Shown here: positions 16,782-26,425 of the stretch, in pieces
Layout: each line of letters begins with the position of its first letter
Numbering within the stretch: the stretch's first letter is position 1
Assembly: GCF_009753715.1 (NCBI RefSeq)
Contig: NZ_WQMS01000013.1
Span: forward strand, 376,321 to 440,320
Length of the DNA stretch: 64,000 nt
Origin: Sphingomonas horti
GTDB lineage: Bacteria > Pseudomonadota > Alphaproteobacteria > Sphingomonadales > Sphingomonadaceae
Direction of reading: 5' to 3'
Translations under genes and position numbers: made by a program
Notes under the pieces: generated by a model
Database searches by the model: none
What the model saw: only the letters and a program-made list of their open reading frames with translations
Told to the model about the DNA's origin: nothing

Positions 16782-16872
16782 CGTCATTCCCGCAAAAGCG
16801 GGAACCCACCTGCCTTGGGCTGCCAACGCTTCATCAGAAAAAAGTGGGTCCTCGCTTTCGCGGGGATGACGA
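16782..16872. repeat. REP-like inverted repeat
   Basis: CGTCATTCCCGCAAAAGCGG at the left and the related reverse sequence CGCTTTCGCGGGGATGACG at the right form a long imperfect hairpin in the coaX-rnj gap. The same family recurs at 19975, 31334 and 33617. Confidence 0.85.
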
Positions 16873-16883
16873 CCTGTATCTGG

Positions 16884-17666
16884 TCACCTGCCCATATGGG
16901 CGCGCTCGGCCAACATCGCCAGCCCGCGCAGCGTCAGGTCGTGCTCGACTGCGTCGAACACGTCCGTGTGCTTCTCGAACAGGATCGCGAGGCCTCCGGT
17001 CGCGATCACCTTGGCCGGCCGGCCGATCTCCGCCTTCATCCGCGCGATCAGCCCTTCGATCAGCGCGACATAACCCCAATAGATGCCGATGTTCATCTGG
17101 TCGACGGTGTTGCGCCCGACGACGGAGCTGGTCGCCGGCGCCTCGATGGCGATGCGCGGCAGCTTCGCGGCGGCGCTGACCAGCGCGTCGAGCGACAGGT
17201 TGATGCCCGGCGCGATGATCCCGCCCTTATAGGCGCCGCGATAGTCGATCCAGTCGATCGTGGAGGCCGTGCCGAAATCGACGATGATCAGGTCGCCTTC
17301 GTGCAGCGCGTGCGCGGCGATCGCGTTCACGGCGCGGTCGGCGCCCAGATTCTGCGGCTCCTCGACGTCCAGGTCCATGCCCCACTCGACCGGCGCGCGC
17401 CCGGCGATCAGCGGCTCCACGCCGAAATATTTGGTCGACAGCACCTCGAGGTTATGGAGCGCGCGCGGCACCACGGTCGAGATGATGACTCGGTCGACTG
17501 CGGACCGCTCCAGCCCTTCCAGGGCCAGCAACTGCGTCAGCCACACCGCATATTCGTCGCCCGTGCGCCTGGCATCGGTCGCGATCCGCCACCGGGCGCG
17601 GACGTCGCCGCTGTCGAACAGCGCGAAGACGATATTGGTATTCCCTGCGTCGACCGCGAGCAGCAT
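16884..17666 (-). CDS. coaX: Type III pantothenate kinase
   Basis: 260 residues of the ASKHA fold. An N-terminal phosphate-binding [12 protein letters not shown] is at residues 5-16, a second phosphate motif [12 protein letters not shown] near 128-140, and [15 protein letters not shown] near 150. It catalyses the first step of coenzyme A synthesis and needs a monovalent cation in characterised members. It lies 11 bases after birA and before rnj, the standard alphaproteobacterial arrangement. Confidence 0.95.
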   Translation of the reverse strand: MLLAVDAGNTNIVFALFDSGDVRARWRIATDARRTGDEYAVWLTQLLALEGLERSAVDRVIISTVVPRALHNLEVLSTKYFGVEPLIAGRAPVEWGMDLDVEEPQNLGADRAVNAIAAHALHEGDLIIVDFGTASTIDWIDYRGAYKGGIIAPGINLSLDALVSAAAKLPRIAIEAPATSSVVGRNTVDQMNIGIYWGYVALIEGLIARMKAEIGRPAKVIATGGLAILFEKHTDVFDAVEHDLTLRGLAMLAERAHMGR

Positions 17667-17677
17667 CTTGGCCCCCT

Positions 17678-18391
17678 TCAGATCAGAAACACATCGCCGG
17701 CATGGATCACTTGCACCTCGCCAGAGGCCAGGCGCAAGCGGAGCGCGCCGTCCGCGTCAAGGCCGTCGAACAGGCCGTCGAACAGGCCGTCGATCGCCGC
17801 CTGGTCCGGCAGGCGCACGGACAGCGCCGTTCCCGGCGGATGCGCCCGTTCCAGCCAGCGCCGGCGCACCGGCTCCAGCCCGCTGCGCCAGACCGCCAGC
17901 CAGCGCGCGAACGCCTCGGCCAGGTCGCGCAGGAACAGCTCCGGATCGGGCGCGCCGAGTCCCTGCGCCGCGACGCTGGTCACGGCCCGACCCAGCCCCT
18001 CGGGAGAATGCGCGAGATTGACGCCGATGCCGACGACCACGGCGTCCCCGCTGCGCTCCAGCAGGATGCCGGTCAGCTTCGCGCCTTCGATCAGCAGGTC
18101 GTTCGGCCACTTGATCGTCGGCGTCGCGCCATAGGCCCGCAGCACTTCGTCCAGCGCGACCGCGGCGACCATCGCCAGCGTCGCCGGATTGGGATCCCCC
18201 GGCCGCAGCCGCACCAAATTGCTCGCGTACAGATTGCCCGGCGGCGACACCCAGGCGCGGCCCTGCCGTCCCCTGCCCGCCGTCTGCTCGACCGCGCGCA
18301 GCCACAGCCCCTCGCCGGCCCCCGCCGCGGCAAGCGCAAGCATGTCGGCATTGGTCGACGCGGTGGAAGGGACGGTCCGGATGTCGATCAT
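17678..18391 (-). CDS. birA: Biotin-[acetyl-CoA-carboxylase] ligase
   Basis: 237 residues comprising only the catalytic domain; the N-terminal DNA-binding domain of bifunctional BirA is absent, so no repressor function is expected. The biotin/ATP-binding loop is [18 protein letters not shown] near residues 38-55, followed by [14 protein letters not shown] and a short C-terminal SH3-like domain. It attaches biotin to the acetyl-CoA carboxylase carrier protein. The ATG at 18391 is chosen over an adjacent in-frame TTG. Confidence 0.93.
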   Translation of the reverse strand: MIDIRTVPSTASTNADMLALAAAGAGEGLWLRAVEQTAGRGRQGRAWVSPPGNLYASNLVRLRPGDPNPATLAMVAAVALDEVLRAYGATPTIKWPNDLLIEGAKLTGILLERSGDAVVVGIGVNLAHSPEGLGRAVTSVAAQGLGAPDPELFLRDLAEAFARWLAVWRSGLEPVRRRWLERAHPPGTALSVRLPDQAAIDGLFDGLFDGLDADGALRLRLASGEVQVIHAGDVFLI

Positions 18392-18397
18392 CAAAAC

Positions 18398-18472
18398 CCG
18401 TTCGTTTCGAGCGAAGTCAAGAAACGATCAGCTCCGAAGCAAGCGCTTCTCGACTACGCTCGAAGCGAACGG
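18398..18472. repeat. Sphingomonad-type inverted repeat
   Basis: CCGTTCGTTTCGAGCGAAGT on the left pairs with CGCTCGAAGCGAACGG on the right around about 35 bases. It fills the nuoN-birA gap. Confidence 0.75.
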
Positions 18473-18482
18473 ACTCAGGAAC

Positions 18483-19967
18483 TTAGAACAGCGCCTGCGC
18501 GGCCTGGGTGCTGAACAGGCCCAGCGCCGGGATCAGGAAATAGCCGAGCGGCGACACGGCGAGCGCGGTCGCCGCGATCAGCCCGCCCTCGATCCGGCTC
18601 TCGACCCGGTGATAGGCCGGCGCCGGCTCGTCGAAGTACATCGTCTTGACGATCATCAGGTAATAGAAGGCGCTGATCACCGATGCCGCGATGCCGATCG
18701 CGGCGAGCGGCCACAGCCCGGCCTTCACGGCGGCGTCGAACACCACGAACTTGGCCCAGAAGCCGAGCAGCGGCGGCACCCCGGCCAGCGAGAACATGAA
18801 GATCGCGAACGCGGCCGCCAGCCCGGGATGATTGCGCGACAGCCCGGACAGGCTGGCGATCGTCTCGACATTGTTCCCTTCTGAATCGCGCATCTGCAGC
18901 ACGACCAGGAACGAGCCGACCGTCATGACGAGATAGATCGCCATATAGGTCATCACCGACGCCACCCCGTCCGGGCGGCCCGGCTGCACGGCGGCGAGCC
19001 CGATCAGGGCGAAGCCGATATTGTTGATCGTCGAATAGGCCAGCAGCCGCTTGATGCTCTTCTGGCCGATCGCGGCCACCGCGCCCAGGACGATCGAAGC
19101 CAGCGCGGAGAAAATCACGATCTGCCGCCACGATTCGTAGGCCGGCCCCATCGCCTCAACGGCAAGCCTGATCATCAGGCCCATCGCTGCCATCTTCGGC
19201 GCGGAGGCGAAGAAGGTCGTCACCGGCGTCGGTGCGCCTTCGTACACGTCGGGCGTCCACATATGGAACGGCACGGCGCTGATCTTGAACGCGATGCCCG
19301 CCAGCGCGAACACCAGGCCGAACAACATGCCGGTCGAAAGCGGGCCGGCCCCGACGATGGTGGCAAGCGTGTCGAACTGCGTCGTGCCCGTGAACCCGTA
19401 AAGCAGCGTGATGCCGTAGAGCAGGATGCCGCTCGCCAGCGCGCCCAGCACGAAATACTTCAGGCCGGCTTCGGCGGAGCGCGCGTCCCGGCGCATGAAA
19501 CTCGCGAGCACATAGCCGGCAAGGCTCTGCAGCTCGAGGCCCACATAGAGCGTCAGCAGGTCGGAAGCCGACACCATCATGCCCATGCCGACCGAGGAAA
19601 GCAGGATCAGCACCGGATATTCGGCGCGCAGGCGCCCGCCCCGCCGCTCGAAAAAGTCCGGCCCGGCGATGATCGCCACCGCGGCCGATCCGTAGATCAG
19701 CACCTTGGAGAAGGCCGAAAACGCGTCCGCCTTGTAGAGTCCTCCGAATGCCGACCCCCAATTCTCGAATCCGAGAATCGGCAGGTTCAGGCTCGCCGGC
19801 GCATGCGTTGCGGCGATGCCGGCCAGGACCAGCAGGACGACCGCGATCCAGCCGACGGTGCGCGTCGAGCCGTCGCCCGCAAAGGCGGCGACCATCATCA
19901 GCGCGATCGCGCCGATCGAGAGGATCAGCTCCGGAAGCGTGATCAGGAGGTTCTGAGCGTAATCCAT
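18483..19967 (-). CDS. nuoN: NADH-quinone oxidoreductase subunit N
   Basis: 494 residues with about 14 membrane helices; an antiporter-like proton-pumping subunit of complex I. Conserved charged residues appear in SLAGYVLASF and in AFKISAVPFHMWTPDVYEGAPTP, the family's most recognisable stretch, followed by KRLLAYSTINNIGFAL. It is the last nuo gene of the operon, followed by a palindromic repeat and then birA. Confidence 0.97.
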   Translation of the reverse strand: MDYAQNLLITLPELILSIGAIALMMVAAFAGDGSTRTVGWIAVVLLVLAGIAATHAPASLNLPILGFENWGSAFGGLYKADAFSAFSKVLIYGSAAVAIIAGPDFFERRGGRLRAEYPVLILLSSVGMGMMVSASDLLTLYVGLELQSLAGYVLASFMRRDARSAEAGLKYFVLGALASGILLYGITLLYGFTGTTQFDTLATIVGAGPLSTGMLFGLVFALAGIAFKISAVPFHMWTPDVYEGAPTPVTTFFASAPKMAAMGLMIRLAVEAMGPAYESWRQIVIFSALASIVLGAVAAIGQKSIKRLLAYSTINNIGFALIGLAAVQPGRPDGVASVMTYMAIYLVMTVGSFLVVLQMRDSEGNNVETIASLSGLSRNHPGLAAAFAIFMFSLAGVPPLLGFWAKFVVFDAAVKAGLWPLAAIGIAASVISAFYYLMIVKTMYFDEPAPAYHRVESRIEGGLIAATALAVSPLGYFLIPALGLFSTQAAQALF

Positions 19968-19974
19968 ATTACCT

Positions 19975-20061
19975 CGTCACCCCGGCGAAAGCCGGGGCCC
20001 ACCTGCCCTTTGCGGCAAGGCAGCGAAGAAGAAATTGAGTGCCGGCTTTCGCCGGGACGGC
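19975..20061. repeat. REP-like inverted repeat between nuoM and nuoN
   Basis: CGTCACCCCGGCGAAAGCCG at the left and GCCGGCTTTCGCCGGGACGG at the right; each arm is itself a hairpin (CCGGCGAAAGCCGG). It is transcribed within the nuo operon. Confidence 0.85.
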
Positions 20062-20075
20062 GGCAGACGCGTGCA

Positions 20076-21617
20076 TCAGTGCGCCTCCCCTTCGGCATGG
20101 GCCGTCGGCATCCGGCGTTTGCCGACCGCGAAGTCCGGATCGAAGCGCGGCTTCGCGCGGTCGACGCGGGCGACCAGCGAGCCGATGTCGTTGCGCATCG
20201 GCTTCAGGAAGCTTTCCGGATACACGCCCATCCACAGCACCACCGCCGCGATCGCGCCTAGGCTGATCAGCTCGCGGCCGTTGAGGTCGGGCATCGCCGC
20301 GGCGTCCGGCTTGTCGGAAACGCCGAACGCGATGCGCCAGTAGAGGTACAGCATATAGCAGGCGCCCAGGATGATGCCGGTCGTGCAGACCGCCGTCGCC
20401 CAGCTGCTGACCTGCCACGCGCCCATCAGCGACAGGAACTCGCCGACGAAGCCGCTGGTGCCGGGCAGGCCGATCGAGGCCATGGTGAACAGCATGAACA
20501 GCAGCGCGTAGCGCGGCATGTTGTTCGACAGCCCGCCATAGCGCGCGATCTCACGCGTATGCAGCCGGTCGTAGATCACGCCCACGCACATGAACAGCGC
20601 GCCGGAGACCAGGCCGTGGCTCAGCATCACCATCATCGAGCCTTCCAGGCCCTGGCGGTTGAACGCGAACAGCCCGATCGTGACGATTGCCATGTGCGCG
20701 ACCGACGAATAGGCGATCAGCTTCTTCATGTCGTTCTGCACCAGCGCGACCAGCGAGGTATAGACGACCGCGACCCCGGACAGCACCAGGATCAGCCAGA
20801 TCAGCGCCGACGACGCTTCCGGGAACATCGGCAGCGAGAAGCGGATGAAGCCATAGCCGCCCAGCTTCAGCAGCACGCCGGCCAGGATCACCGAACCCGC
20901 AGTCGGCGCCTGCACGTGCGCGTCCGGCAGCCAGGTATGGACCGGCCACATCGGTACCTTGACCGCGAAGCTTGCGAAGAACGCCAGCCACAGCCAGCTC
21001 TGCGCCTCCACCGGGAAATCGGTCTGCATCAGCGTCGGGATATCCGTGGTGCCGGCGTAATTCGCCATCCACAGCATCGCGATCAGCATCAGCACCGATC
21101 CGAGCAGCGTGTAGAGAAAGAATTTGTATGATGCGTAGATGCGGTTGGCGCCGCCCCAGATGCCGATGATCAGGTACATCGGGATCAGGCCGCCTTCGAA
21201 GAAGATGTAGAACAGGAACAGGTCCTGCGCCGCGAAGGTGCCGACCATCAGCACCTCCATCAGCATGAACGCGGCCATATACTCCGGCACGCGCTTCTCG
21301 ATCGAGGTCCAGCTCGCCAGGATGCAGATCGGCATCAGGAACAAAGTGAGCATGATCAGCATCAGCGCGATGCCGTCGATGCCGAGCGCCCAGGCGAAGC
21401 GGCCGAACACGCCGACATGCTCCTGGAACTGCCATTGCGGCGCACCCGGCGACGAATCGAACGTCGCCCACAGCAGGATGCCCAGCGCCAGGTCGACCAG
21501 CGTGGCGATCAGCGCCAGCCAGCGCGCGCCTTCGTCCTTCAGGTACAGGCACGCGATGCCCGCCGCCATCGGCACGGCGAGCATGATCGACAGGATCGGA
21601 AAGTCGAGCTGGTTCAT
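20076..21617 (-). CDS. nuoM: NADH-quinone oxidoreductase subunit M
   Basis: 513 residues and about 14 membrane helices; a proton-pumping antiporter-like subunit. Diagnostic stretches are [38 protein letters not shown] and [12 protein letters not shown], carrying the conserved Glu and Lys residues of the proton channel. The start overlaps the nuoL stop by 4 bases (ATGA), so the two are translationally coupled. Confidence 0.97.
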   Translation of the reverse strand: MNQLDFPILSIMLAVPMAAGIACLYLKDEGARWLALIATLVDLALGILLWATFDSSPGAPQWQFQEHVGVFGRFAWALGIDGIALMLIMLTLFLMPICILASWTSIEKRVPEYMAAFMLMEVLMVGTFAAQDLFLFYIFFEGGLIPMYLIIGIWGGANRIYASYKFFLYTLLGSVLMLIAMLWMANYAGTTDIPTLMQTDFPVEAQSWLWLAFFASFAVKVPMWPVHTWLPDAHVQAPTAGSVILAGVLLKLGGYGFIRFSLPMFPEASSALIWLILVLSGVAVVYTSLVALVQNDMKKLIAYSSVAHMAIVTIGLFAFNRQGLEGSMMVMLSHGLVSGALFMCVGVIYDRLHTREIARYGGLSNNMPRYALLFMLFTMASIGLPGTSGFVGEFLSLMGAWQVSSWATAVCTTGIILGACYMLYLYWRIAFGVSDKPDAAAMPDLNGRELISLGAIAAVVLWMGVYPESFLKPMRNDIGSLVARVDRAKPRFDPDFAVGKRRMPTAHAEGEAH

Positions 21618-23647
21618 CCCGCGATCGCCCAGGTCGCGGCCCCGGCGAGGCCGATCAGCATGACGAACGCGTAGGTATAGACATAGCCGGACTGGAGCCG
21701 CACGCTGACGCGGCTGGTGCCCGCGACCAGGGCCGCGGCGCCGTTCGGGCCGAACCGGTCGATCGTGCCCTCGTCGCCCTTCTTCCAGAGCAGCCGGCCG
21801 AGCGCGAACGCGGGGCGGACGAAGATCAGGTTATACAATTCGTCGAAATACCATTTGTTGAGCAGGAAGGCGTACAGCCCGCGGAAAGTGCCGGCGAAGC
21901 GCGCCGGGACGCTCGTGTCCCGGATATAGGCCCACCAGGCGATCAGCAGGCCGGCAAGCATCGCGAACGTCGCCGACAGCTTCACCCAGGTCGGGACCAG
22001 GTGCATCTCGTGCATCAGGTGCGCGTCGAAGAACAGGCTGCCCTTCCAGAACTCGGCACCGCCCTCGGCGTCGAGGAACGGCCGCTGGAAAACCCAGCCG
22101 GCGAACACCGCGCCCAGCGACAAGGCGATCAGCGGCACCAGCATCGACCAGGGGCTTTCGTGCGGATGATAGCCCGCCGTTCCCTCGGGCGCGTGCACGT
22201 CGTGGTGCGGGCTGTCGCCATGCTCGGCCGACGGCGCGTCATGCTCGCCGTGCACCGCATGCTGGATATGTTCCGAAGCGGCCCAGCGGGGCGTGCCGAA
22301 GAAGGTCAGGAACACCAGCCGCCACGAATAGAAGCTGGTGAGGAGCGCGGCGAACACGCCGACCGCGAAGGCGATGCCGCCGATCTGGGTCCCGCTCGCG
22401 AACGCCGCCTCGATGATCGCGTCCTTCGAATAGAAGCCGGCAAACCCGAACACGCCCGCCACGCCGACGCCGGTGATCGCGAGCGTGCCGATCGTCATCG
22501 CCCAGAAGGTGATCGGGATCGATTTCCTCAGGCCGCCATAGAAGCGCATGTCCTGCTCATGGTGCATCGCGTGGATGACCGAGCCGGCGCCGAGGAACAG
22601 CAGCGCCTTGAAGAAGGCGTGGGTGAACAGGTGGAACATCGCCGCGCCGTACGCGCCGACGCCCGCTGCAAAGAACATGTAGCCGAGCTGCGAGCAGGTC
22701 GAATAGGCGATCACCCGCTTGATGTCGGTCTGGGTCGTGCCGACCGTCGCCGCGAACAGGGCGGTCGCGGCGCCGACGATCGTCACCACGGTCATCGCGG
22801 TGTGGCTCGCCTCGAACATGGGCGACATGCGGCAGACCATGAACACGCCCGCCGTCACCATCGTCGCGGCGTGGATCAGCGCGGAGACCGGCGTCGGGCC
22901 CTCCATCGCGTCCGGCAACCAGGTGTGGAGGCCCAGCTGCGCCGACTTGCCGCACGCGCCGATGAACAGCAGCAGGCAGAGCAAGGTCATCGTGTCGACC
23001 CGGCCGCCGAGGAAGCCCATGGTCGAGCCCGCCATGCCCGGCGCCGCCGCCAGGATCTCGGGGATGGAGACGGTGCCGAACACCAGGAACGTGCCGAAAA
23101 TGCCGAGCATGAAGCCGAAATCGCCGATGCGATTGACCACGAACGCCTTGATCGCCGCCGCGTTGGCCGACGGCTTGTGATACCAGAAGCCGATCAGCAG
23201 ATAGGATGCGAGGCCGACGCCTTCCCAGCCGAAGAACATCTGGACCAGGTTGTCCGCCGTCACCAGCATCAGCATCGCGAAGGTGAACAGCGACAGGTAC
23301 GCGAAGAAACGCGGCTGGCTGTCGTCCTCCGCCATATAGCCCCAGCTATACAAGTGCACGAGCGCGGAGACCGTCGTCACCACGACCAGCATCACCGCCG
23401 TCAGCGTGTCGACGCGGAGCGACCAGAGGACGTCGAAGTCGTCGGACTTCATCCACTGCAGCACCGGCACGACCTGAGCCGCCGCATTTCCCGAAAGGAA
23501 ATCGATGAAGATCGGCCAGCTGAGCGCGCACGACACGAACAGCGCGCCGGTCGTGATCGCCTTGGCAACGGTATTGCCGAGCGCCCGATTGCCCAGCCCG
23601 GCCACGATCGCGGCCAGGAGCGGCAGGAAAACGATTGCCTGGATCAT
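21614..23647 (-). CDS. nuoL: NADH-quinone oxidoreductase subunit L
   Basis: 677 residues with about 16 membrane segments including the C-terminal lateral helix that braces the membrane arm. Signature stretches are [39 protein letters not shown] and [17 protein letters not shown] His-rich hydrophilic loop ([20 protein letters not shown]) near residues 465-485 is an insertion; such His-rich loops are common in this subunit. It overlaps nuoM by 4 bases. Confidence 0.97.
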   Translation of the reverse strand: MIQAIVFLPLLAAIVAGLGNRALGNTVAKAITTGALFVSCALSWPIFIDFLSGNAAAQVVPVLQWMKSDDFDVLWSLRVDTLTAVMLVVVTTVSALVHLYSWGYMAEDDSQPRFFAYLSLFTFAMLMLVTADNLVQMFFGWEGVGLASYLLIGFWYHKPSANAAAIKAFVVNRIGDFGFMLGIFGTFLVFGTVSIPEILAAAPGMAGSTMGFLGGRVDTMTLLCLLLFIGACGKSAQLGLHTWLPDAMEGPTPVSALIHAATMVTAGVFMVCRMSPMFEASHTAMTVVTIVGAATALFAATVGTTQTDIKRVIAYSTCSQLGYMFFAAGVGAYGAAMFHLFTHAFFKALLFLGAGSVIHAMHHEQDMRFYGGLRKSIPITFWAMTIGTLAITGVGVAGVFGFAGFYSKDAIIEAAFASGTQIGGIAFAVGVFAALLTSFYSWRLVFLTFFGTPRWAASEHIQHAVHGEHDAPSAEHGDSPHHDVHAPEGTAGYHPHESPWSMLVPLIALSLGAVFAGWVFQRPFLDAEGGAEFWKGSLFFDAHLMHEMHLVPTWVKLSATFAMLAGLLIAWWAYIRDTSVPARFAGTFRGLYAFLLNKWYFDELYNLIFVRPAFALGRLLWKKGDEGTIDRFGPNGAAALVAGTSRVSVRLQSGYVYTYAFVMLIGLAGAATWAIAG

Positions 23648-23651
23648 CGGT

Positions 23652-23749
23652 CCCCCTCCCGCTTGCGGGAGGGATTAGGGGTGGGCAGGCCTCCATCGCA
23701 GAGCAAGCCAGTCAGGCCCACCCCCGGCCCCTCCCGCAAGCGGGAGGGG
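23652..23749. repeat. Inverted repeat between nuoK and nuoL
   Basis: CCCCTCCCGCTTGCGGGAGG at the left, and CCCCTCCCGCAAGCGGGAGG in the opposite orientation at the right, with GTGGGC/GCCCAC inside. The same element occurs at 38505-38603. Confidence 0.85.
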
Positions 23750-23771
23750 AGAAGACGAGAAACGAACACCT

Positions 23772-24077
23772 TCACCCCCTCAACCTGTCGACGTCGTCCA
23801 CCGCGATGGTGCCGCGGTTGCGGAAATAGATGACGAGGATCGCGAGCCCGATCGCCGCCTCGCCGGCGGCCACGGTCAGCACGAACATCGCGAACACCTG
23901 GCCGACCAGGTCGTGCAGATAGGCGCTGAAGGCCACCAGGTTGATGTTCACCGAAAGCAGGATCAGCTCGATCGCCATCAGGATGATGATCACGTTCTTC
24001 CGGTTCAGGAATATGCCGAGCACGCCCATCACGAACAGGATCGCGGACACGACGAGATAATGTTCGAGGCCGATCAC
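23772..24077 (-). CDS. nuoK: NADH-quinone oxidoreductase subunit K
   Basis: 101 residues and three membrane helices, with the conserved glutamates in [16 protein letters not shown] and [13 protein letters not shown]. It forms part of the proton path between the quinone site and the antiporter subunits. It overlaps nuoJ by 4 bases. Confidence 0.97.
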   Translation of the reverse strand: MIGLEHYLVVSAILFVMGVLGIFLNRKNVIIILMAIELILLSVNINLVAFSAYLHDLVGQVFAMFVLTVAAGEAAIGLAILVIYFRNRGTIAVDDVDRLRG

Positions 24078-24685
24078 AGTTCGACCCCCTCGCCCACCGG
24101 CTGATTGACCAGACGCGTCGCCTCATGCGGACGGCGCGCGATCTGGCGGCTCGCGTTCTGCGCGCGGTCGTCGCGGCGGGTGCGGTGGGTCAGCACGATC
24201 GCGCCGATCATCGCGACCAGCAGCACCAGCCCCGCCGCCTCGAACACATAAAGGTAGCGCGTATAGAGCAGCTCGCCGATCGCCTGCACGTTGGAGATCG
24301 TCGCGGGCGTCGGCCCGATGCGGTTGCTGAGCTCGATCGGGCCGGCGCTGTGCACCGCGACCGCGATGACGATCTCGGCCGCCAGCGCCACCGCCAGCAC
24401 CGAACCGATGCCAAGATAGCGGGTAAAGCCCGCGCGCAGCTCGGCGAAATCGATGTCGAGCATCATCACGACGAACAGGAACAGCACCGCGACCGCGCCG
24501 ACATAGACGATGACCAGCAGCATCGCGATGAACTCGGCGCCCAGCAGCAGCATCAGCCCGGCCGCGTTGAAGAACGCCAGGATCAGCCACAGCACCGAAT
24601 GTACCGGGTTGCGCGCGGTGATCGTCAGGCCGGCCGACAGGATCATCAGGCCTGCGAACAGGTAGAAGGCGAACGCTTGGATCAT
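24074..24685 (-). CDS. nuoJ: NADH-quinone oxidoreductase subunit J
   Basis: 203 residues and five membrane helices, with the family motif [20 protein letters not shown] near residues 60-80 and a charged cytoplasmic tail. It is a membrane-arm subunit next to NuoK; its third helix carries the pi-bulge linked to coupling in known structures. It lies 15 bases after nuoI. Confidence 0.97.
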   Translation of the reverse strand: MIQAFAFYLFAGLMILSAGLTITARNPVHSVLWLILAFFNAAGLMLLLGAEFIAMLLVIVYVGAVAVLFLFVVMMLDIDFAELRAGFTRYLGIGSVLAVALAAEIVIAVAVHSAGPIELSNRIGPTPATISNVQAIGELLYTRYLYVFEAAGLVLLVAMIGAIVLTHRTRRDDRAQNASRQIARRPHEATRLVNQPVGEGVEL

Positions 24686-24700
24686 TTGGGTGGGGGCCGC

Positions 24701-25186
24701 TTAACGATAGGGCGCATCGGCGGCAAGGTTGCCGGCGATCGCGCGTTCCCAACGGTCACCGTTCGCGAGCAATTTCTCCTTGGTGTAGATCAGCTCCTCG
24801 CGCGTCTCGGTCGAGAACTCCAGGTTCGGCCCCTCGACGATCGCATCGACCGGGCAGGCTTCCTGGCACAGCCCGCAATAGATGCACTTCACCATGTCGA
24901 TGTCGTAGCGCGTCGTGCGGCGGCTGCCGTCCTCGCGCGGTTCCGACTCGATCGTGATCGCCAGCGCCGGACACACGGCCTCGCACAGCTTGCACGCGAT
25001 GCAGCGCTCTTCCCCGTTCGGATAGCGCCGCAGCGCATGCTCGCCCCGGAACCGCGGCGAGAGCGGGTTGCGCTCATAGGGGTAATTGATCGTCGCCTTG
25101 GGCTTGAAGAAATATTTCAGCGTCAGCCAGTGCGCCTGCAGGAACTCCCACAGGGTGAAGGCCTTGATATATTGGGCGATGCTCAT
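24701..25186 (-). CDS. nuoI: NADH-quinone oxidoreductase subunit I
   Basis: 161 residues. Two 4Fe-4S motifs are visible: [12 protein letters not shown] near residues 61-72 and [12 protein letters not shown] near 100-111, ligating clusters N6a and N6b on the electron path to NuoB. A short amphipathic N-terminus anchors the protein on the membrane. It overlaps nuoH by 4 bases. Confidence 0.97.
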   Translation of the reverse strand: MSIAQYIKAFTLWEFLQAHWLTLKYFFKPKATINYPYERNPLSPRFRGEHALRRYPNGEERCIACKLCEAVCPALAITIESEPREDGSRRTTRYDIDMVKCIYCGLCQEACPVDAIVEGPNLEFSTETREELIYTKEKLLANGDRWERAIAGNLAADAPYR

Positions 25187-26331
25187 GATTTGACCCTGGC
25201 AATCGTGCCGTTAGACCGCGGGCACTCGACTATCTCTCGCTCTCCGCTCGTAGTCAGAACATGGGTAACCCGAGCGCCGGAACTGCTTGCTGTGCATGGG
25301 TATCGTGTCAGCATCAGGAAGCCTGACACGATGAAAATCCACAGAAGCGACAGCGGCAGGAAGATTTTCCAGCCCAGCCGCATCAGCTGGTCGTAGCGAT
25401 AGCGCGGCACCGTCGCCTTCACCCAGCTGAACACGAAGAAGAAAAAGAATATCTTCGCAAAGAACCAAATGATGCCCGGCACGGCGTAGAGCGGCGCCCA
25501 GTCGATCGGGGGCAGCCAGCCGCCCCAGAACAGCACCGCGTTCAGCGCACACATCAGCAGCACGTTCGCATATTCGCCGAGCCAGAACAGCGCGAACGCC
25601 ATCGACGAATATTCGGTCTGGTAGCCGGCGACGAGCTCGCTTTCAGCCTCGGTCAGGTCGAACGGCGTGCGCGCCGTCTCCGCCATCGAGGAGATCAGGA
25701 ACACCACCCACATCGGGAACAGCAGCGGGTTGAAGCCGAAGCCGTTGACGAAGCCGTACAGGCCCCGCTGCGCGTCGATGATGCCCTGCAGGTTGAACGT
25801 CCCCGCCCACAGCACGACCGAGATCAGCACGAAGCCGATCGAGACTTCGTAGGAGACCATCTGCGCCGCCGCGCGGAGCGCCGAATAGAACGGGTATTTG
25901 GAGTTGGACGACCAGCCGGCGATGATCACGCCGTACACGCCCAGCGACGACACCGCGAGGATGTAGAGCAGCCCGACATTGATGTCGGCGAGGATCATGC
26001 CCGGCCCGAACGGGATTACCGCCCAGGCGATCAGCGCGACCGTGAACGTGATGATCGGCGCCAGCAGGAACAGGCCACGGTTCGCCGCGGACGGGATGAT
26101 CGTTTCCTGCAGGAACACCTTCAGCCCGTCGGCGAAGCTCTGCAGCAGGCCCCACGGACCGACCACGTTGGGACCCCGGCGCAGCGCCATCGCCGCCCAG
26201 ATCTTGCGGTCCGCATAGATGATCATCGCGACCGCCAGCATCAGCGGCAGCGCGATCAGCAATATGCCGATCAGCGTGGCGACGAACCACCCGGCTTCAT
26301 AGCCGAGGTATGAGGCGAAGAAATCGGTCAT
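25183..26331 (-). CDS. nuoH: NADH-quinone oxidoreductase subunit H (with C-terminal extension)
   Basis: 382 residues and eight membrane helices forming the quinone chamber. Signatures are [53 protein letters not shown] and [19 protein letters not shown]. The family usually ends near LMLTRY; here about 33 extra polar residues follow ([15 protein letters not shown] and onward), running up to the nuoI start. The extension could be genuine, or could reflect a sequence change that destroyed the usual stop. Confidence 0.95.
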   Translation of the reverse strand: MTDFFASYLGYEAGWFVATLIGILLIALPLMLAVAMIIYADRKIWAAMALRRGPNVVGPWGLLQSFADGLKVFLQETIIPSAANRGLFLLAPIITFTVALIAWAVIPFGPGMILADINVGLLYILAVSSLGVYGVIIAGWSSNSKYPFYSALRAAAQMVSYEVSIGFVLISVVLWAGTFNLQGIIDAQRGLYGFVNGFGFNPLLFPMWVVFLISSMAETARTPFDLTEAESELVAGYQTEYSSMAFALFWLGEYANVLLMCALNAVLFWGGWLPPIDWAPLYAVPGIIWFFAKIFFFFFVFSWVKATVPRYRYDQLMRLGWKIFLPLSLLWIFIVSGFLMLTRYPCTASSSGARVTHVLTTSGEREIVECPRSNGTIARVKS

Positions 26332-26345
26332 AGCGCGCTCCCGTT

Positions 26346-26409
26346 CCCCTGCGAAAGCAGGGGTCCAGAGTCACGGGCCCGGAGGCATGGACCCCTGCTT
26401 TCGCAGGGG
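26346..26409. repeat. Inverted repeat between nuoG and nuoH
   Basis: CCCCTGCGAAAGCAGGGGTC on the left and GACCCCTGCTTTCGCAGGGG on the right form a near-perfect 22-base inverted repeat with 20 bases between the arms. Confidence 0.85.
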
Positions 26410-26425
26410 CACGAAGCGAACGCGC

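Noticed and set aside
16762..16809. Upstream ATG extension of RNase J (MGSRFCGNDEE)
   Set aside because: These residues are encoded by a palindromic repeat, and similar peptides appear wherever such repeats precede genes; the GTG at 16761 fits the family start.
25302..25332. Perfect 10-base inverted repeat (ATCGTGTCAG/CTGACACGAT)
   Set aside because: It lies in the conserved [10 protein letters not shown] coding part of nuoH and encodes the expected residues, with no T-tract, so it is likely incidental rather than a terminator.
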